From: Tricholoma matsutake
Lineage: Eukaryota > Basidiomycota > Agaricomycetes > Agaricales > Tricholomataceae
DNA: 64,000 bases
Assembly: GCA_026075535.2 (NCBI GenBank)
Contig: AP026545.1
Span: 1,054,001-1,118,000, forward strand
Direction of reading: 5' to 3'
This document shows positions 11,124 to 22,178 of the stretch, one piece after another; the stretch's first letter is position 1, and each line of letters starts with the position of its first letter. Made by a program: the position numbers and the translations under genes. The notes under the pieces were generated by a model. That model ran no database searches. It was not told where the DNA came from and saw nothing but the letters and a program-made list of their open reading frames with translations.

Positions 11124-11199
11124 TTTAAAGTCACATACATCATATCTATTTATTACTGAAATCTAATTTGTATATATATCATGAATAGATTATTAAATT

Positions 11200-11282
11200 G
11201 ACCCCCTCGCATCTGTGCGAGGGGTAATTAATATGTGTAATACTAGGCCCTCCCCTCGCAAGCTCAAGGGGAGGGGGCCATA
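11200..11282. repeat. CCCCTCGC hairpins, element 1 core
   Basis: Two hairpins follow each other: CCCCTCGC .. GCGAGGGG at about 11203-11224, and CCCTCCCCTCGC .. GGGGAGGG at about 11249-11276. The stems are GC-only and short-looped. The same type is repeated four times at 28610-28845 in element 2 and, degenerate, at 11530-11572. Confidence 0.65.
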
Positions 11283-11527
11283 ACTATCAATAATAAAAAT
11301 AAATTAAAAACACCCACCTAGGCAATAGCATGTGTACTCCCATGGGTACCCAGAGCTCTACCCATACCTGTACCCACATGGGTAGAAACCCGTCGACCCA
11401 TGGGTTGATATGTGGTGGGTATGTACCGGCAGGTGTCGATTCCCACATGGGTTTCATAGCACCCCCAGGCCAAGTATATAAATTATATAAATTAATTGTA
11501 TCTAAACTAAGTATTCTAAGTGTACTA

Positions 11528-12410
11528 AAATCCACCCCACCTCGTGTTTGCGAGCGAGAGGGGGGTGGTGGTCATGACTTCATGCTAGTAACATTAGTTA
11601 GTAGGAATATAAAAAAAAAGACAAGAAAAATAATAAACTTATGGCCCAGTGGCAGGGGTGGGTGTTGGGTTGGTGCCATCATTCCCTCCACCTCCTCCTC
11701 ATCCCCTTGTCCCCCTCCTTGATGTCCTGCATCATCGTCATCTGGTCATGGTCCTGGTCCTGGTCGTCATGGTCCTGGTCATCATGGTCCTAATTGTTGT
11801 CGCCCTCCATCCCCCCTGGTTCATCATTAAGCACCCATGATCCATCCTACAAGCAGGGGCTTGCAGCAGTGTGGCAGGTGCTGGGTCAGCTTCATCATCC
11901 TATTGTTGCTGTTTTGTTGTTGTCGGTAATTCTGAACTAGTTGGTAGCTAAAAATGATCATTAGCAACAAATAAATGAAATGAGGATGAAAAGACTTACC
12001 AATGGCCCAGGAGATGTCGACGATGTCTCTTGGGCCTTTTTTGCTTTCGTTGTTGTTGTTGTGTCGTCCTGTCCTTATCCTCGTCGTCCATTGTTGATCT
12101 GGGTTACTTCATACCACTCAGCCTGGGCCAGCCACCCCATGAGCAGGGGCTCATGGCAGTGGCAGGGTGGGGTTCGTCGTCATCATCAGAATCCAGATCT
12201 TGTAACATTAGTTAGTAACAATAGAATGAAAAGAGAAAGAAAAAAGACTTACATACAGCCCAAGAGACGTCGTCTAGGTTTCTTAGGCCCTTGCTTTGGT
12301 CTGCTGGGTGGGGGCCCTGCTTGTTTGGTCATCCTGGTCATCCTTGTTGTGGCCTGGGACAGTCGAGTCATTGTCACAAATGATTACAAATAAATGTAAA
12401 TAACACATTG
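11528..12410 (-). other. Intron-bearing core modules of element 1, part 1
   Basis: Two intron-like segments lie on the minus strand: 11948-11999 (GTAAGTC .. TTTTTAG) and 12199-12252 (GTAAGTC .. CTAAC .. AAG). Each is preceded by an exon-like end that reads GPRDIVDISWAIG or a decayed version, from an inverted-repeat GGCCCAAGAGA .. TCTC.TGGGCC. CAAGCAG..GCTTG hairpins flanked by CCACCC and GGTGG lie at about 11845-11875 and 12130-12165. Frames are broken, so no protein is called. Confidence 0.45.
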
Positions 12411-12665
12411 ATAGGTTGTCTCCTCGGCTCAAAGGCCGATTCACCATTACAACCACATTCTAATCACATTGGCTAACTCCCATGAGGTCCCAGAAGCAGC
12501 ACAACCACTCCTGACCAAGTCTACCGAGTGTGATATCGTATCGACCGTGTTGATCATACTTAGAAATCACATCGCACAACCTTAGGACTACCTCGAAAGC
12601 CCCTAAGATCCCTCTAAATGACCATTGAACATCCCTGATCAACCTCAAACAACCGTGAACGCGAT

Positions 12666-12755
12666 CAAACATTGTTGAGCATTGTTGAGTATCGTTGAGC
12701 ATCATCGAACATCATCAACCATCGTCGACCATCGTCGAGTGTCATCGATCAATAT
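12666..12755. repeat. 10-bp tandem repeat CATCGTCGAC
   Basis: About eight consecutive units vary around CATCGTCGAC / CATTGTTGAG. The rest of 12421-13092 has no recognisable gene. It may belong to a decayed LTR element, since inverted, CpG-rich blocks of this kind are also seen at 13890-14110. Confidence 0.6.
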
Positions 12756-12825
12756 CGAGAGACTATGAGCGACATCGGGCACCACATTTGTTATCTATAT
12801 GGTGAAATACCATGCGCCAGGAAGG

Positions 12826-12903
12826 ATTCCAACTCGTGCCCAAACCTGCTGATAGTAGGTCAGCCTCGTTCCAAGTCCCTATCGCACACAGAACCCGCTG
12901 GAC
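12826..12903 (-). other. tRNA-like sequence, degenerate
   Basis: The minus strand ends with a T-arm-like GTTGGAATCCTTCC and an acceptor-like TGGCGCA, and has a GCTGA .. TCAGC stem where an anticodon arm would be. The B-box has one mismatch and position 33 is not T. The acceptor stem pairs only in part. Probably a tRNA-derived relic. Confidence 0.3.
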
Positions 12904-13092
12904 GAATTATTGCAAGACTTAGCACAATTTATACACAAAGGACAGTCCCCTTTTAGTTCTATACCCTTTATTACTCTTTCATCATATCATATATATATCT
13001 TTCTTGTTTGGATTCCAGTCTCCTTTTTGGCCTTGTGCCTTAACTCATATCTTTTGCCTCATGTTCTACACATGTTTCTCATTCCATTTTAG

Positions 13093-13752
13093 TGTCAAGA
13101 ACCATTCCTTGCCCGATTGGAACCCGCATCCATCCGACTCTTTCCCTTCCGATTTCATTCCCAGCCGCCTTGCACTGCCACACTGCTGTGCACCAGGCTG
13201 CCTTGTACAGCACCCACGGCTGCCTTCCCAATGCTGCTGTCTCTATTGCAAATTCGACTACAGATTCCTGTGTGGCTCCCACTAGATAATTTATCTATGC
13301 AGTCTTCATTCTTGTTCTGCATTTATTCCAGACTACAGTATTTAGGCTTAGTTAGTTTCACCTTGTATTCCTCAGTTTGTATATCGACATAGACTCGACT
13401 TTATCCTGCCAATCTAAACCTCCTTCTACTCCAACCTCAGTTCTCTAAGAGTCTGAACTCCATTTGACTCGACCTCTAGTCTCCCTCTAAAGTTCTAACC
13501 TCACGTGAACTTAACCTAAGTCCCTCCGTACTCCTCCCTGCATTTACCCGCACTTTCCTGCTCCTACCTCCAAACCTTTGACTTGAAATTAGGACACCAG
13601 ACAAGGTGAAGGGTGCAGCTTCTTACAAGCTGAAGCCAAGTCCTTTCCATTTCCCCTCCCGCAGAATCTGCATCGACCCAACAAACTCCTGCTATTATCA
13701 CCTGCAGTGTCTGATCGGATTCCGATGCACACTCTAGGATCAGTTCTTAACA
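13093..13752. mobile_element. Solo LTR A (TGTCAAGAACC family)
   Basis: The 660-bp segment starts TGTCAAGAACCATTCC and ends GATCAGTTCTTAACA. The ends form a short inverted repeat (TGTCAAGAAC / GTTCTTAACA). It is flanked by the perfect 5-bp repeat TTTAG (13088-13092 and 13753-13757). It matches solo LTR B at 15542-16247 along its whole length. No internal retroelement genes of this family are in the window. Confidence 0.9.
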
Positions 13753-13757
13753 TTTAG

Positions 13758-14469
13758 GAAGTTTCTTCAAAACATATAAAACTCTGTAGTATCTACTTGG
13801 AAATAGAAGAAATCGTCTTCACCTATTGTCTCATATTAAGTTCTAAGAATCAGATCTATCCTCTAAAACAATTTAAACTTCTATGAGTGTTCTCGATCGA
13901 CGAGAAACCTCTGCGATCATCACGTCCTCGATCTTCCTACAATCCTCTTGTTGTTAGCACTAGCAACCATTCCAATATGTCCTAGCCATTGGCTATAGCC
14001 TTCATATACTATCGACCTATCAAAAGGTCCTCGGAACTCACACTTTGACCATCGGCGATAGAACTTGTTTGCCGTCAATCTCATCGATCGTCCTCGATAT
14101 CGATCGATGCCCCATCAGACCTTGTCAAATACCTTTGTCCCCTATAGCACTACCTTCACGACTAGTACCCACTAGTTATCTTCCTATTGGTTGGACCACG
14201 AACATTTGGAACGACTTGCACCCTTCCTCTGACTTGTCGCAAATATCATCGGTTGCCTCATTGGCTGTTTTGGTGGTTTTCCTGGGTTGAGTATCATCAG
14301 TGTCAAGAATCAACAAAGACGCGATTACCGTGTGCACACAAGACCAAATTGTCTGTGCACATCCCAGGGGTATATAAACCCTCCCATTTCTACTGGTGGA
14401 GCTGGGCTTGCCCCACTTTCATTTTTAATATGTAGTTAATAATTTTAAATAGACTTATATGTTATATTT
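13758..14469. other. no recognisable gene; possible promoter
   Basis: CpG-containing sequence with TCGATCG blocks at 13895-14110 and a good TATA box (GGGTATATAAACCC) at about 14369-14382, preceded by a GTGTGCACA .. TGTGCACA direct repeat. This looks like an LTR promoter of an unidentified element. I could not find its ends. Confidence 0.3.
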
Positions 14470-15541
14470 CAAGCCATTACCTCCTTTTTGGTGATGGGTA
14501 GGCCACGGGTTGCGGGTTGGTATTCCACAACCCGTACCCGTACCCATGCTATTGCCTACACCCACCATGAGCAACTGTTGCTCGTGGCGGCATTCGTCTC
14601 TCCCCAGGTCATCCCCCGGCCGTCTCGCTCTCCTGTCCCCATTCTTCTCCCCCCAAACCACCCCACAAGCAGATGCTTGTAGGCGTGGGGTGGGTGTCAT
14701 CATGGGTGTCCCCACTTGTCATCGTCTCCCTTCCCTCTTGTCTCCCTTCCCTCTTGTCTCCCTTCCCCCTCATCTCTTCACCCTCACCTTCCACCCTGTG
14801 AGCAGGGGCTTGCAGCAGTGGTGGTGGTGGTGTCCCCCCGTTGTCATCGTCACCAGTAGTAGTTTGTACCTAAAAAAAGTTGGTTAGCATCGAAAAATGA
14901 AATGAGAAAAGGAAAAAAAAAACTTACCTAGGACCCAAGAGACATTGACATCTCTTGGGCCTTTTTTGTCTCCCTGTCAGTACCTGCACTCTCGCACCCC
15001 CCATCCACCCCGCAAGCAGTTGCCTGCAGCAGTTATGGGGGGTGCTGGCTGTCATTGGGGTCTCCTAATTGTCGTCGTTCCACCCATTGTCCACCCTACA
15101 AGCAGTGGCTCATAGGGCTGGGGCAGGTGGTGTCGTCATTCCCTGTCATTGTCATTGTCATTAGCAGCCGCTCTCCCCCATGCGAGCAGTTGCTCGCACT
15201 GGTGGGGGTGGGTGCTGGGTCATGGTCTTGTCGTTGTTCCTCATTTGGTGGTTTTGGGGTCATTGTGCTGCTACAGTATAGATATAACCTATAATTAATG
15301 AAAAAATGTGTTAGCTTAAAGAAAACATGAGAAAAGAAAAAAGAAAAAACTCACCTGGGGCCCAAACAATGATAGAGTCGTTTGGGCCCATTTCATCGTG
15401 TGCTGGCATGGGGCCCATGGCTGTGGGGTGTTCAGGGGGCAGTGGCGGCAGTGGGACGTGGGAGGGAGGCGTCGTCGTTGAGTGGTGGTGGTGGTGGTGG
15501 TTGGTGATGATCGATGATGAGCTGGCATCATCATTGGTGAC
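14470..15541 (-). other. Intron-bearing core modules of element 1, part 2
   Basis: On the minus strand a possible start codon (about 15547, slightly overlapping the later solo LTR) opens a frame with a His-run and Pro-rich stretch ending GPNDSIIVWAPG. It is followed by an intron-like segment 15289-15354 (GTGAGT .. GCTAAC .. TATAG). The next exon-like part (15288-14928) carries four CAAGCAG-type hairpins and ends at a second intron-like segment, 14870-14927 (GTAAGT .. GCTAACC .. TTTTTTTAG). Exon frames contain stops, so this is a gene-like relic, not a called protein. Confidence 0.5.
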
Positions 15542-16247
15542 TGTCAAGAACCGTTCCTTGCCCGATCAGAACCCGCATCCGTCCGACTCTTTCCCACATG
15601 TTGAACCTCACATTTGTCTACTCCTTCCGATTTCGTTCCCGGCCGCCTTGCACTGCCCACACTGCTTTGCACCAGGCCACCTTGTACAGCATCCACGGCT
15701 GCCTTCCCAAGGCTGCTGTCTCTATTGCAAATTCAACTATGGATTCCTGTGTGGCTCCTGCTAGATAATTTATCTATGCAGTCGAGACACTGCTGCAATC
15801 TTCGTTCGTGTTCCGCATTATTCTGGACTACAGTATTTAAGCTTAATTAGTTTCGCCTTGTATTCCTCAGTTTGTATATCGACATAGACTCGACTTTATC
15901 CTGCCAATCTAAACCTCCTTCTACTCCTACCTCAGTTCTCTAAGAGTGTGAACTCCATTCGACTCAACCTCTAGTCTCCCTCTGAAGTTCTAACCTCACC
16001 TGAACTTAACCTAAGTCCCTCCGTACTCCTCCCCATGTTTACCCACACTTTCCCACTCCTACCTCCAAACCTTCAACTTGAAATTAGGACACCAGACAAG
16101 GTGAAGGGTGCAGCTTCTTACAAGCTGAAGCCAAGTCCTTTCCATTTCCCCTCCTGCAGAATCTGCATTGACCCGACAAACTCCTGCTATTATCACCCGT
16201 AGTGTCTGATCAGATTCCGACGTGCACTCTAGGATCAGTTCTTAACA
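15542..16247. mobile_element. Solo LTR B (TGTCAAGAACC family)
   Basis: The 706-bp segment starts TGTCAAGAACCGTTCC and ends GATCAGTTCTTAACA. It is flanked by the perfect 5-bp repeat GTGAC (15537-15541 and 16248-16252). Compared with solo LTR A it has a short extra block near 15595 and 15785 and scattered C/T and G/A changes. The different target duplications show two separate insertions followed by LTR-LTR recombination. Confidence 0.9.
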
Positions 16248-16319
16248 GTGACACAGCTGTGTTGATTTGTCATCACAGCTGGGGCAGTACATAGAGAGAT
16301 AAAACTATCTACCTATAAT

Positions 16320-16402
16320 GATACTTTAGTCTAACGGTTATATTGTTGCCTTAAATGTACTTTATCATGTGACTATGAGGGTTCAATCCCTGTGGTAGCC
16401 AC
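16320..16402 (+). other. tRNA-like sequence in element 1 right arm
   Basis: It starts GATACTTTAGTCTAACGG, with an A-box resembling that of tRNA-Asp/Glu (TAGT.TAA.GGTTA), and has the B-box GGGTTCAATCCC at about 16379-16390. The segment between is longer than in a real tRNA and the acceptor stem does not pair. It points to the right end of the element. The same type is in element 2 at 29893 and, inverted, in element 3 at 19953-20034. Confidence 0.6.
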
Positions 16403-16429
16403 TGATTTTTCAGTCAATTATATAAGCAA

Positions 16430-16626
16430 CTTGGACAGTCCTAGGACTGTATGAGTGCTGGTCCACTCGGACTCCGCTCAGACACTCAGACTGTACTCAG
16501 ACTGGACCTCTAGTTTGGCAGGACTGTCAGCCAAAGAAGTCTGAGCAAAGTCCAAGCAAAGTCCTTGGACAGTCTGAGTGTCTGAGCAGAGTCTGCTCGG
16601 ATTGGGGGGGGGAGTGTAAAGACCTC
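16430..16626. repeat. Right-arm minisatellite and end of element 1
   Basis: Units such as GGACAGTCC, GTCTGAGCAAAG and GTCTGAGCAGAGTC lead to GGGGGGGGAGTGTAAAGACCTC. Read in reverse complement this matches the left end of the element, giving terminal inverted repeats of about 60 bp. Confidence 0.7.
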
Positions 16627-19280
16627 TGGATGAGCATGGTGTGGATCATCTCAATGAAGACAGGTTAGATATGGATTTGGATGGGGTGTTGTTGAAGTGA
16701 TCATCTTACATTATGGACTATACATATAGAGGCTCATTTCTGAGTGACCTGAATCTTTGGGACTTCATGTCTGACATAGAAAAGGTGAAGAAGAGTGGTA
16801 AAAAAACAGTGGCAATGACAGCAGATGCTGCAGCTGACAAAGATGTCAATGATGAAGAAGGCAACCCTTCAGCAGGAGTCAGTAGCATTTATACACAGAC
16901 CCTACAACAGGCATTGGATTCTGAGACAAGAGCATGGCCTGTTATCAATCTGGAGTCAGCTCATCATGATTCAGAAATGCATGCGTTGTCAATTTGACAC
17001 CCTTCCATCTGTCCAGTCATTGTTCCCAATGGACCAGGAATCCCTCAATGAGATAACAAAGAATGTTATGATTGGTATTGTAGGTTGATGTTGATATTCT
17101 TCAAACCATGGTGCAATGTATCTGACTTATGAGGAAGTTTTGAGAACTGGCCAGAAGCTTTTGCACACTTTATGTCTCATGACAGTTCAGAATTGGCTCG
17201 GATCACCATGGACCATATGCAAATCCTTCACGAGTGTAAGGATTTCCAAGCAGACCATCTTCATCAGCAAAAATTATGGTATAGAAACTTGAACATATCT
17301 CCAGAGATGCAGGCAAGTCGAGTAAGTGAAAAGGATGGTTTAGCAGAGTTTGTGGATGAGCAAGAGGTTTTGACCCATATTGAAGCTGTTGATGCATGTC
17401 ACCCTCGAATGCAAGACAATGGATCCAAGAATGTCTTACCTTGCCTGTTTTATGCACAACAGAGTGGGATATATACTGATCAATGTGAAGGTAGCATTGT
17501 CAACAGTGAGCTGGTGGAGGATATAGATTGTATCTTAATGGAATGTTGTAGCCTAGAAGATGAGTGGGATGAATTGTATGCAGACCATCAAATTCAGAAC
17601 AAGAAACATCATTGCTTACAGCCTCAGGATGTCACCACTGTACCTCAATCGAGTGTGAGTACTTCCATACAAGATGGCAACATGTACCAAAATGCACAGG
17701 GATCCGTTGAACCAGCGATGGTACAAATCACTGAAGATATTGATGTTACCAATCAGGAGCAAGTTGTTGATGTGAACAATGTAATCAGGCATTGGTGTCT
17801 AAACAGGGAACTGGAACATGCCTTTCGAATTGTTGTTACACAGAGTTTTGATGTTCATGAAGATCTGTTATGCATGTTTTTAGGGGGCACCACTGGTACT
17901 GGAAAATCTCGAGTAATTAATGCCATTAGAGATTCCTTTGAGCAACATGGTCAAACATGGAGATTTTGTGTGTGTTCATATATGGGAATAGCAGCACGTA
18001 ACATATGCAGAATGACACTTCATGCTGCATTGGGAATCAATCATGCAAATAGTAGCCAAGGACCTTCACAATTTGACAGAGACCTTACTGCAATGTGGTG
18101 TGGGGTTGACTTCTTATTTGTTGATGAAGTTTCTATGATCAGCTGTCAATTTTTGTGTCAGATCAGTGAGCGATTGAGCATCATAAAAGGCAACTCATCA
18201 GCATTTGGAGGTATCAACATCATTTTCACCGGGGATTTTGCTCAACTGCCACTGGTAAGAGAGACAAAATTATTTGCTTGTATCAAGCATACTTTTAATG
18301 CTTCCTCGAAACTGGGTCAGAGCATTGTTCTGGAAAAATTGCTGTGGCTATCAGTGAAAACAGTCGTTACTTTAAACAAACAACATTGGCAGATGGGTTC
18401 AGAAAACAGTACCTTCGTTGCATTACTGAGTTGATTATATGAAGGTCAGTGTACTGCTGCAGATTATCGATTACTACAATTCAGGATTCTTACCCCAGAA
18501 AAATATTGTGCAGACACTAAATCAATGCAAACACTAATAATAGTAAGCAATAATGCCACAAAAGATGCTTTAAATGAAAAATGCGGTGTTCACTGGGCAA
18601 AATAGATGAATAAAACTGTCCATTGGTATTACCCAGCTGATAAACACCTGGATTTAGTTCAGGTATTATGATTGATCCATTCAGGCACCACTAGAGGTTG
18701 ACTTGGCCATCTTCCTTTGTTCATTGGCATGCCTGTGCTTGTCTCTCATAATTTTGATGTTGAAGGGGGGATTGTAAATGGCAGCTATGGAATAGTAAGA
18801 TATATATGATATCATCTGAATGAGGCTGGGGAAAGGCACTTACATTCTTGTGTGGTGGAGATAGATGATGCATGCCCAGACCCTATGTCCCATTTGTTAG
18901 CTGGAAATTGTCCAATTATGGCTGATACTACCAAGATAAGTTATACACACCCATTCTCCAAGTGTTCATGTTCTTTTGCTCATACCCAAGTACCTATTGT
19001 GCCTGTGTATGCTGTAACTGCCCATCGAGCACAAGGCCAATCTATGGAAAAGGTTATTGTGGATCTTGAGTCATGCCAAGGCATGGAGGCTCCATATGTC
19101 ATGGTATCAAGAGCTACTTCTCTGGAGGCCATACATATCCTTTGGCTCTTTCAGCAAAAAAGGATTACCTGTGCGTTATCTCAAGATGCTTGCACTGAAA
19201 AGACTAGACTTCATCGATTATCATTGCAAACATTGATGAAGTTTGGTGATGCCGACAAATCCAAACAAGCACAACTCTAG
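16627..19280 (+). pseudogene. Helitron 1 PIF1-type helicase region
   Basis: The part after element 1 reads DEHGVDHL and continues over a stop at about 16700. The main open frame, 17172-18434 (420 codons), has Walker A GGTTGTGKS at about 17885, Walker B FLFVDEVSM at about 18115 and motif III GDFAQLP at about 18230. A TGA ends it at 18432. Three or more stops and shifts follow. The last open part, 18852-19280, has the C-terminal helicase motifs TAHRAQGQS and YVMVSRATS. All core helicase motifs are kept, but the chain is broken. The domain order fits a Helitron RepHel protein. Confidence 0.85.
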
Positions 19281-19762
19281 CTCTCAACAATGAGACTTGA
19301 CTGTCCCATCCAGACAAGTTTTACACCATACAGCAATCGGCCAGAGGAGCCATTTGCTCTTCTCCAGCATCTCCAAAAACAAGATTTAGGTATCCATGAA
19401 GCACATCCTAATTATGCCTCCTCTCTGTCCTCAATCAGGTAGCTCATCAGCTGTGCTTCAGTAGAGTCACCAGAAGATTTGTTAATACCATCAGGTAATT
19501 TTATTACATGCGAAGAAATTTACAATTTGTGTTACTTACAAATCATATCCATAAATGAAGAAGTTTGGGAAAGCAGACCAACAAACTGCATACATAAGAA
19601 GGCTTACTTCCAAATGGTACCTTTATGAGGCAACAATGCCACCGCCACCTGCAATGACCACCCTACGAACATCCAACATAGTATCAAATGTATGACTGAA
19701 CTCTCTGTGTTTCATTCAAATCCATAACCTTGCATTAATAGGTACTTCTCATATACATAAAT
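19281..19762. other. Helitron 1 3' flank, no gene
   Basis: The sequence should contain the Helitron 3' end, a GC hairpin followed by CTRR, but I cannot identify it with confidence. It ends in ACATAAAT, the left target duplication of composite element 3. Confidence 0.4.
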
Positions 19763-19952
19763 GAGGTCTTTACACTCCCCCCCAATCCACTCAGACTCGA
19801 CTAGAAATTTGTTGGCTGAGACACCTGCCAAATTAGTAGGTCCAGTCTGAGCAGACTCCTAGTATAGTCCTAGCATCTGATCGGACAGTCCTAGGACAAT
19901 CCTAGCACTCAATGTGTTTGCAGTTACTTATTTATTTATAGATAGAAAATGT

Positions 19953-20034
19953 AATTAACAGTAGGATTCGAACCCTCCCTTTGACATAGCTTACGTAATG
20001 AAGTGAATGAGCCTAACCATTACACTATGAGAGC
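19953..20034 (-). other. tRNA-like sequence in element 3 left arm
   Basis: The minus strand reads GCTCTCATAGTGTAATGG, with a full A-box, and GGGTTCGAATCC, a perfect B-box. The region between contains an extra 15-20 bp and the acceptor and T-stems pair poorly. It is the best preserved pair of RNA polymerase III promoter boxes in the window and points to the nearby element end. Confidence 0.65.
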
Positions 20035-20399
20035 TTTTCTCTCATGGAAAAGCAATGCTGTACATACAACACCTGGTGGCTGTGTATTACAAAGCACACA
20101 GATGCATCATCAACACATCACTACTCACTGGCTGCACAGCAAGATATTTCTGAGAAGGTATGATGTCAGTATTCTGGAAGTACTCCTAATACTGCCACCA
20201 TACTCACCAAGGGATATTTTGCCAGTATGCATACCAATCTAGAATACTACTTCAGTACCTTCAGTACTATCAAAATATAGTACAATACTGTCAAAATACC
20301 TCTAGTGAAGTATGTTGACAATATTAAGAATACTGTCAGGATACTTTCACAGTACTTCTCAGGCAGTATTGTGCCTTGCACCCAGTGACTGTCAAGTTT

Positions 20400-21235
20400 C
20401 AACGACACCGCCTCCTACCTCGCAAACCAAAGACAGAAGCAGGGCCCAAACAATGTTATCATTGTTTGGGCCACTAGTAAGTATTTCTAAAATGTTCTTT
20501 GTTGTTTTGTTTAACTAACTCATTTTTCATTAGTAATAGGTTTGATTATAATGACGACATGATGGGACGAGATGACTGGACAACAGGATGATGAGACGAT
20601 GACTGGATGAGATGATGACGGGACAAGATGATGACAGGACAAGACGACTGGACAACAAGACAATGAGATGAGACGACAACAATGAACAAGGAGCAGCAGC
20701 AAACGATGAGAAAAGGCCCAAGTAGGTTTTTTTTTTCTTTTCTCATTCCTTTCCTTCTTTACTAACAAACTTTTTTAGGTACTAATTTAACCTATTGATA
20801 GCAATGACAACAAGATGGCAGAGGCCAACAAAACAGACAGCAGGAGGAATGAGAAGGCCAATGACCAGCACCAGCCATCACTGTTGCAAGCCCCTGCTCG
20901 CAAGGTGGATTGCTGGTGCTCAACAATGAACCAGCAACGATGGGAGGGGAGGGACAACAACAACAACAGTGGACAATGATGACAACAGGGGACAGCGACG
21001 GCAGCAGGGACAACAACAGGGGACAACAACAATGAGGGGGGAGGAGACGAGAGGGGGAATGACAACAGGAGGGTGAACAACAACAGGAGGGGGAACAACA
21101 ACAGGAGGGTGAACAACAACAGGAGGTGGAACAACAACGAAAAGGGGAGGGGGGAACAACAAAGGGAAATGACAAAGGGGAGAGGGGAATGACAACAGAG
21201 GAATGACAACAAGGGGGGGACTTTTTGTATTTTTT
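20400..21235 (+). other. Intron-bearing core modules of element 3
   Basis: A near-perfect palindrome GGGCCCAAACAATG .. CATTGTTTGGGCC (about 20441-20472) marks the exon-like end. Intron-like segments follow at 20477-20533 (GTAAGT .. AACTAAC .. CATTAG) and 20722-20778 (GTAGGT, pyrimidine tract, TTACTAAC branch site, TTTTTTAG). The second exon-like part, 20779-21215, holds a CAAGC..GCTCGCAAGG hairpin and then a purine-rich GAACAACAACAGGAGG array at 20940-21210. On the plus strand the array could code for Gln-Gln-Glu-Gly repeats, but no frame is open throughout. Confidence 0.5.
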
Positions 21236-21320
21236 GTCCTTTGATATCTATAGTTATATTTTTAATTAAACTATTCATAAAAGATACCCCAAAGAAATTA
21301 GTAGTTTGGATATCTGTGAA

Positions 21321-21849
21321 GGTCTGTAATGAGGTCAGTAAGGTTTTGTAATGAGGTCAGTAAGGTTTTGTAATGAGGTCAGTAAAGTTTTGTAATGAGG
21401 TCAGTAAGGTTTTGTAATGAGGTCAGTAAAGTTTTGTAATGAGGTCAGTAAAGTTTTGTAATGAGGTCAATAAAGTTTTGTAATGAGGTCAATAAAGTTT
21501 TGTAATGAGGTCAATAAAGTTTTGTAATGAGGTCAGTAAAGTTTTGTAATGAGGTCAGTAATGAGGTCAACAACATTTTGTAGTGAGGTCAGCAAAAGTT
21601 TGTAATGAGCTCAGTGAAATTTTGTAATGAGGTCAGTAAAAGTTGGTAATGAAGTCAACAAATTTTTGTAATGACAGCAAAAGTTTGTAATGAGATCAGT
21701 GAAATTCTGTAATGAGGTCAGTAAAAGTTTGTAATGGTATGATGTTAGTAACAGTTTGTAATCAAGTCAGTAAAAGTATGTAGATAAGGTCAGTCAATGT
21801 GTGAAACGAGGTCAGTAAAATTTTATAATCAAGTTGGCAAAGCTTGTAA
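21321..21849 (+). repeat. 22-bp tandem array (GTAATGAGGTCAGTAAAG core)
   Basis: About 24 units of 22 bp follow each other, with the core GTAATGAGGTCAGTAAAG and a TTTT link. The first ten or so are nearly identical; later ones diverge and vary in length. The reverse-complement unit makes up the array at 30595-31380, on the other side of nested element 2. No unique spacers are present, so it is not a CRISPR array. Confidence 0.9.
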
Positions 21850-22178
21850 ACCAGTCACAGTACTTTACAGTCCCCCACCTGTCCTAGTGGACTCCAACTG
21901 GACTGACTGGTTTTGCAATTGGTAGAATTGTCTGGTACATCGATGTATGCGAGAGTGTTACAAATCTAATCTAAGTTCACATACTAAGCAATCTGGGGGC
22001 GGATGCAATAGGCTGGGATCCGAGAAATGGAATCTGTGATTCCACCTAGTAACTAGAAAAACTGGATTCCATCCTACCAAGCCGGGGGTGAGCTGAGGAA
22101 TGACTATGGGAACCTGAATTGAGAAGCAAGCCTAAAGGTGCATTGTAGTTGTGATGAAGACTCACCTGAAGTTGTGAA

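Larger units (their letters stand above)
10074..16626. mobile_element. Composite element 1 (new-looking family, 8-bp TSD)
   Basis: The left end reads CAGTACTTTACACTCCCC and the right end GGGGAGTGTAAAGACCTC. Both are flanked by TGGATGAG (10066-10073 and 16627-16634), with two further matching bases. The inner terminal sequences are inverted copies of each other for about 60 bp (GAGCAGACTC, GCTCAGACAC, ACTCAGACTGTCC). The left arm has a minus-strand tRNA-like sequence, the right arm a plus-strand one. The core has GC hairpins and intron-bearing modules. Two solo LTRs (13093-13752, 15542-16247) are later insertions. Removing the element and one TSD copy restores the Helitron frame. No transposase is encoded. 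Confidence 0.75.
5048..19280 (+). mobile_element. Helitron 1 (autonomous type, decayed and interrupted)
   Basis: The span covers a cysteine-bearing N-terminal region, a DUF6570-like region, a Helitron_like_N / HUH Rep region and a PIF1-type helicase, in the order normal for Helitrons. Three insertions split it: a MITE (5518-5842), a solo LTR (9463-10060) and composite element 1 (10074-16626). Excising these restores one reading frame across both junction regions examined. At least ten stops or frameshifts remain. The termini (5'-TC and 3'-hairpin-CTRR) were not found, so the start and end given are coding limits only. Confidence 0.85.

Noticed and set aside
10066..16636. A 10-bp target duplication (MULE-like) for element 1
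   Set aside because: TGGATGAGCA matches on both sides, but elements 2 and 3 have only 8 bp, and the extra CA coincides with the element's first two bases.
19953..20034. Functional tRNA gene
   Set aside because: A- and B-boxes are good, but the acceptor and T-stems do not pair and the spacing is too long; the sequence is part of a repeated transposon arm.
20787..21278. Cysteine/leucine-rich minus-strand and Gln/Glu/Gly plus-strand frames
   Set aside because: They read through a purine-rich simple repeat and are not open in one consistent frame of the module.
21321..21849. Possible CRISPR array
   Set aside because: The 22-bp units are head to tail with no unique spacers, and the setting is eukaryotic.
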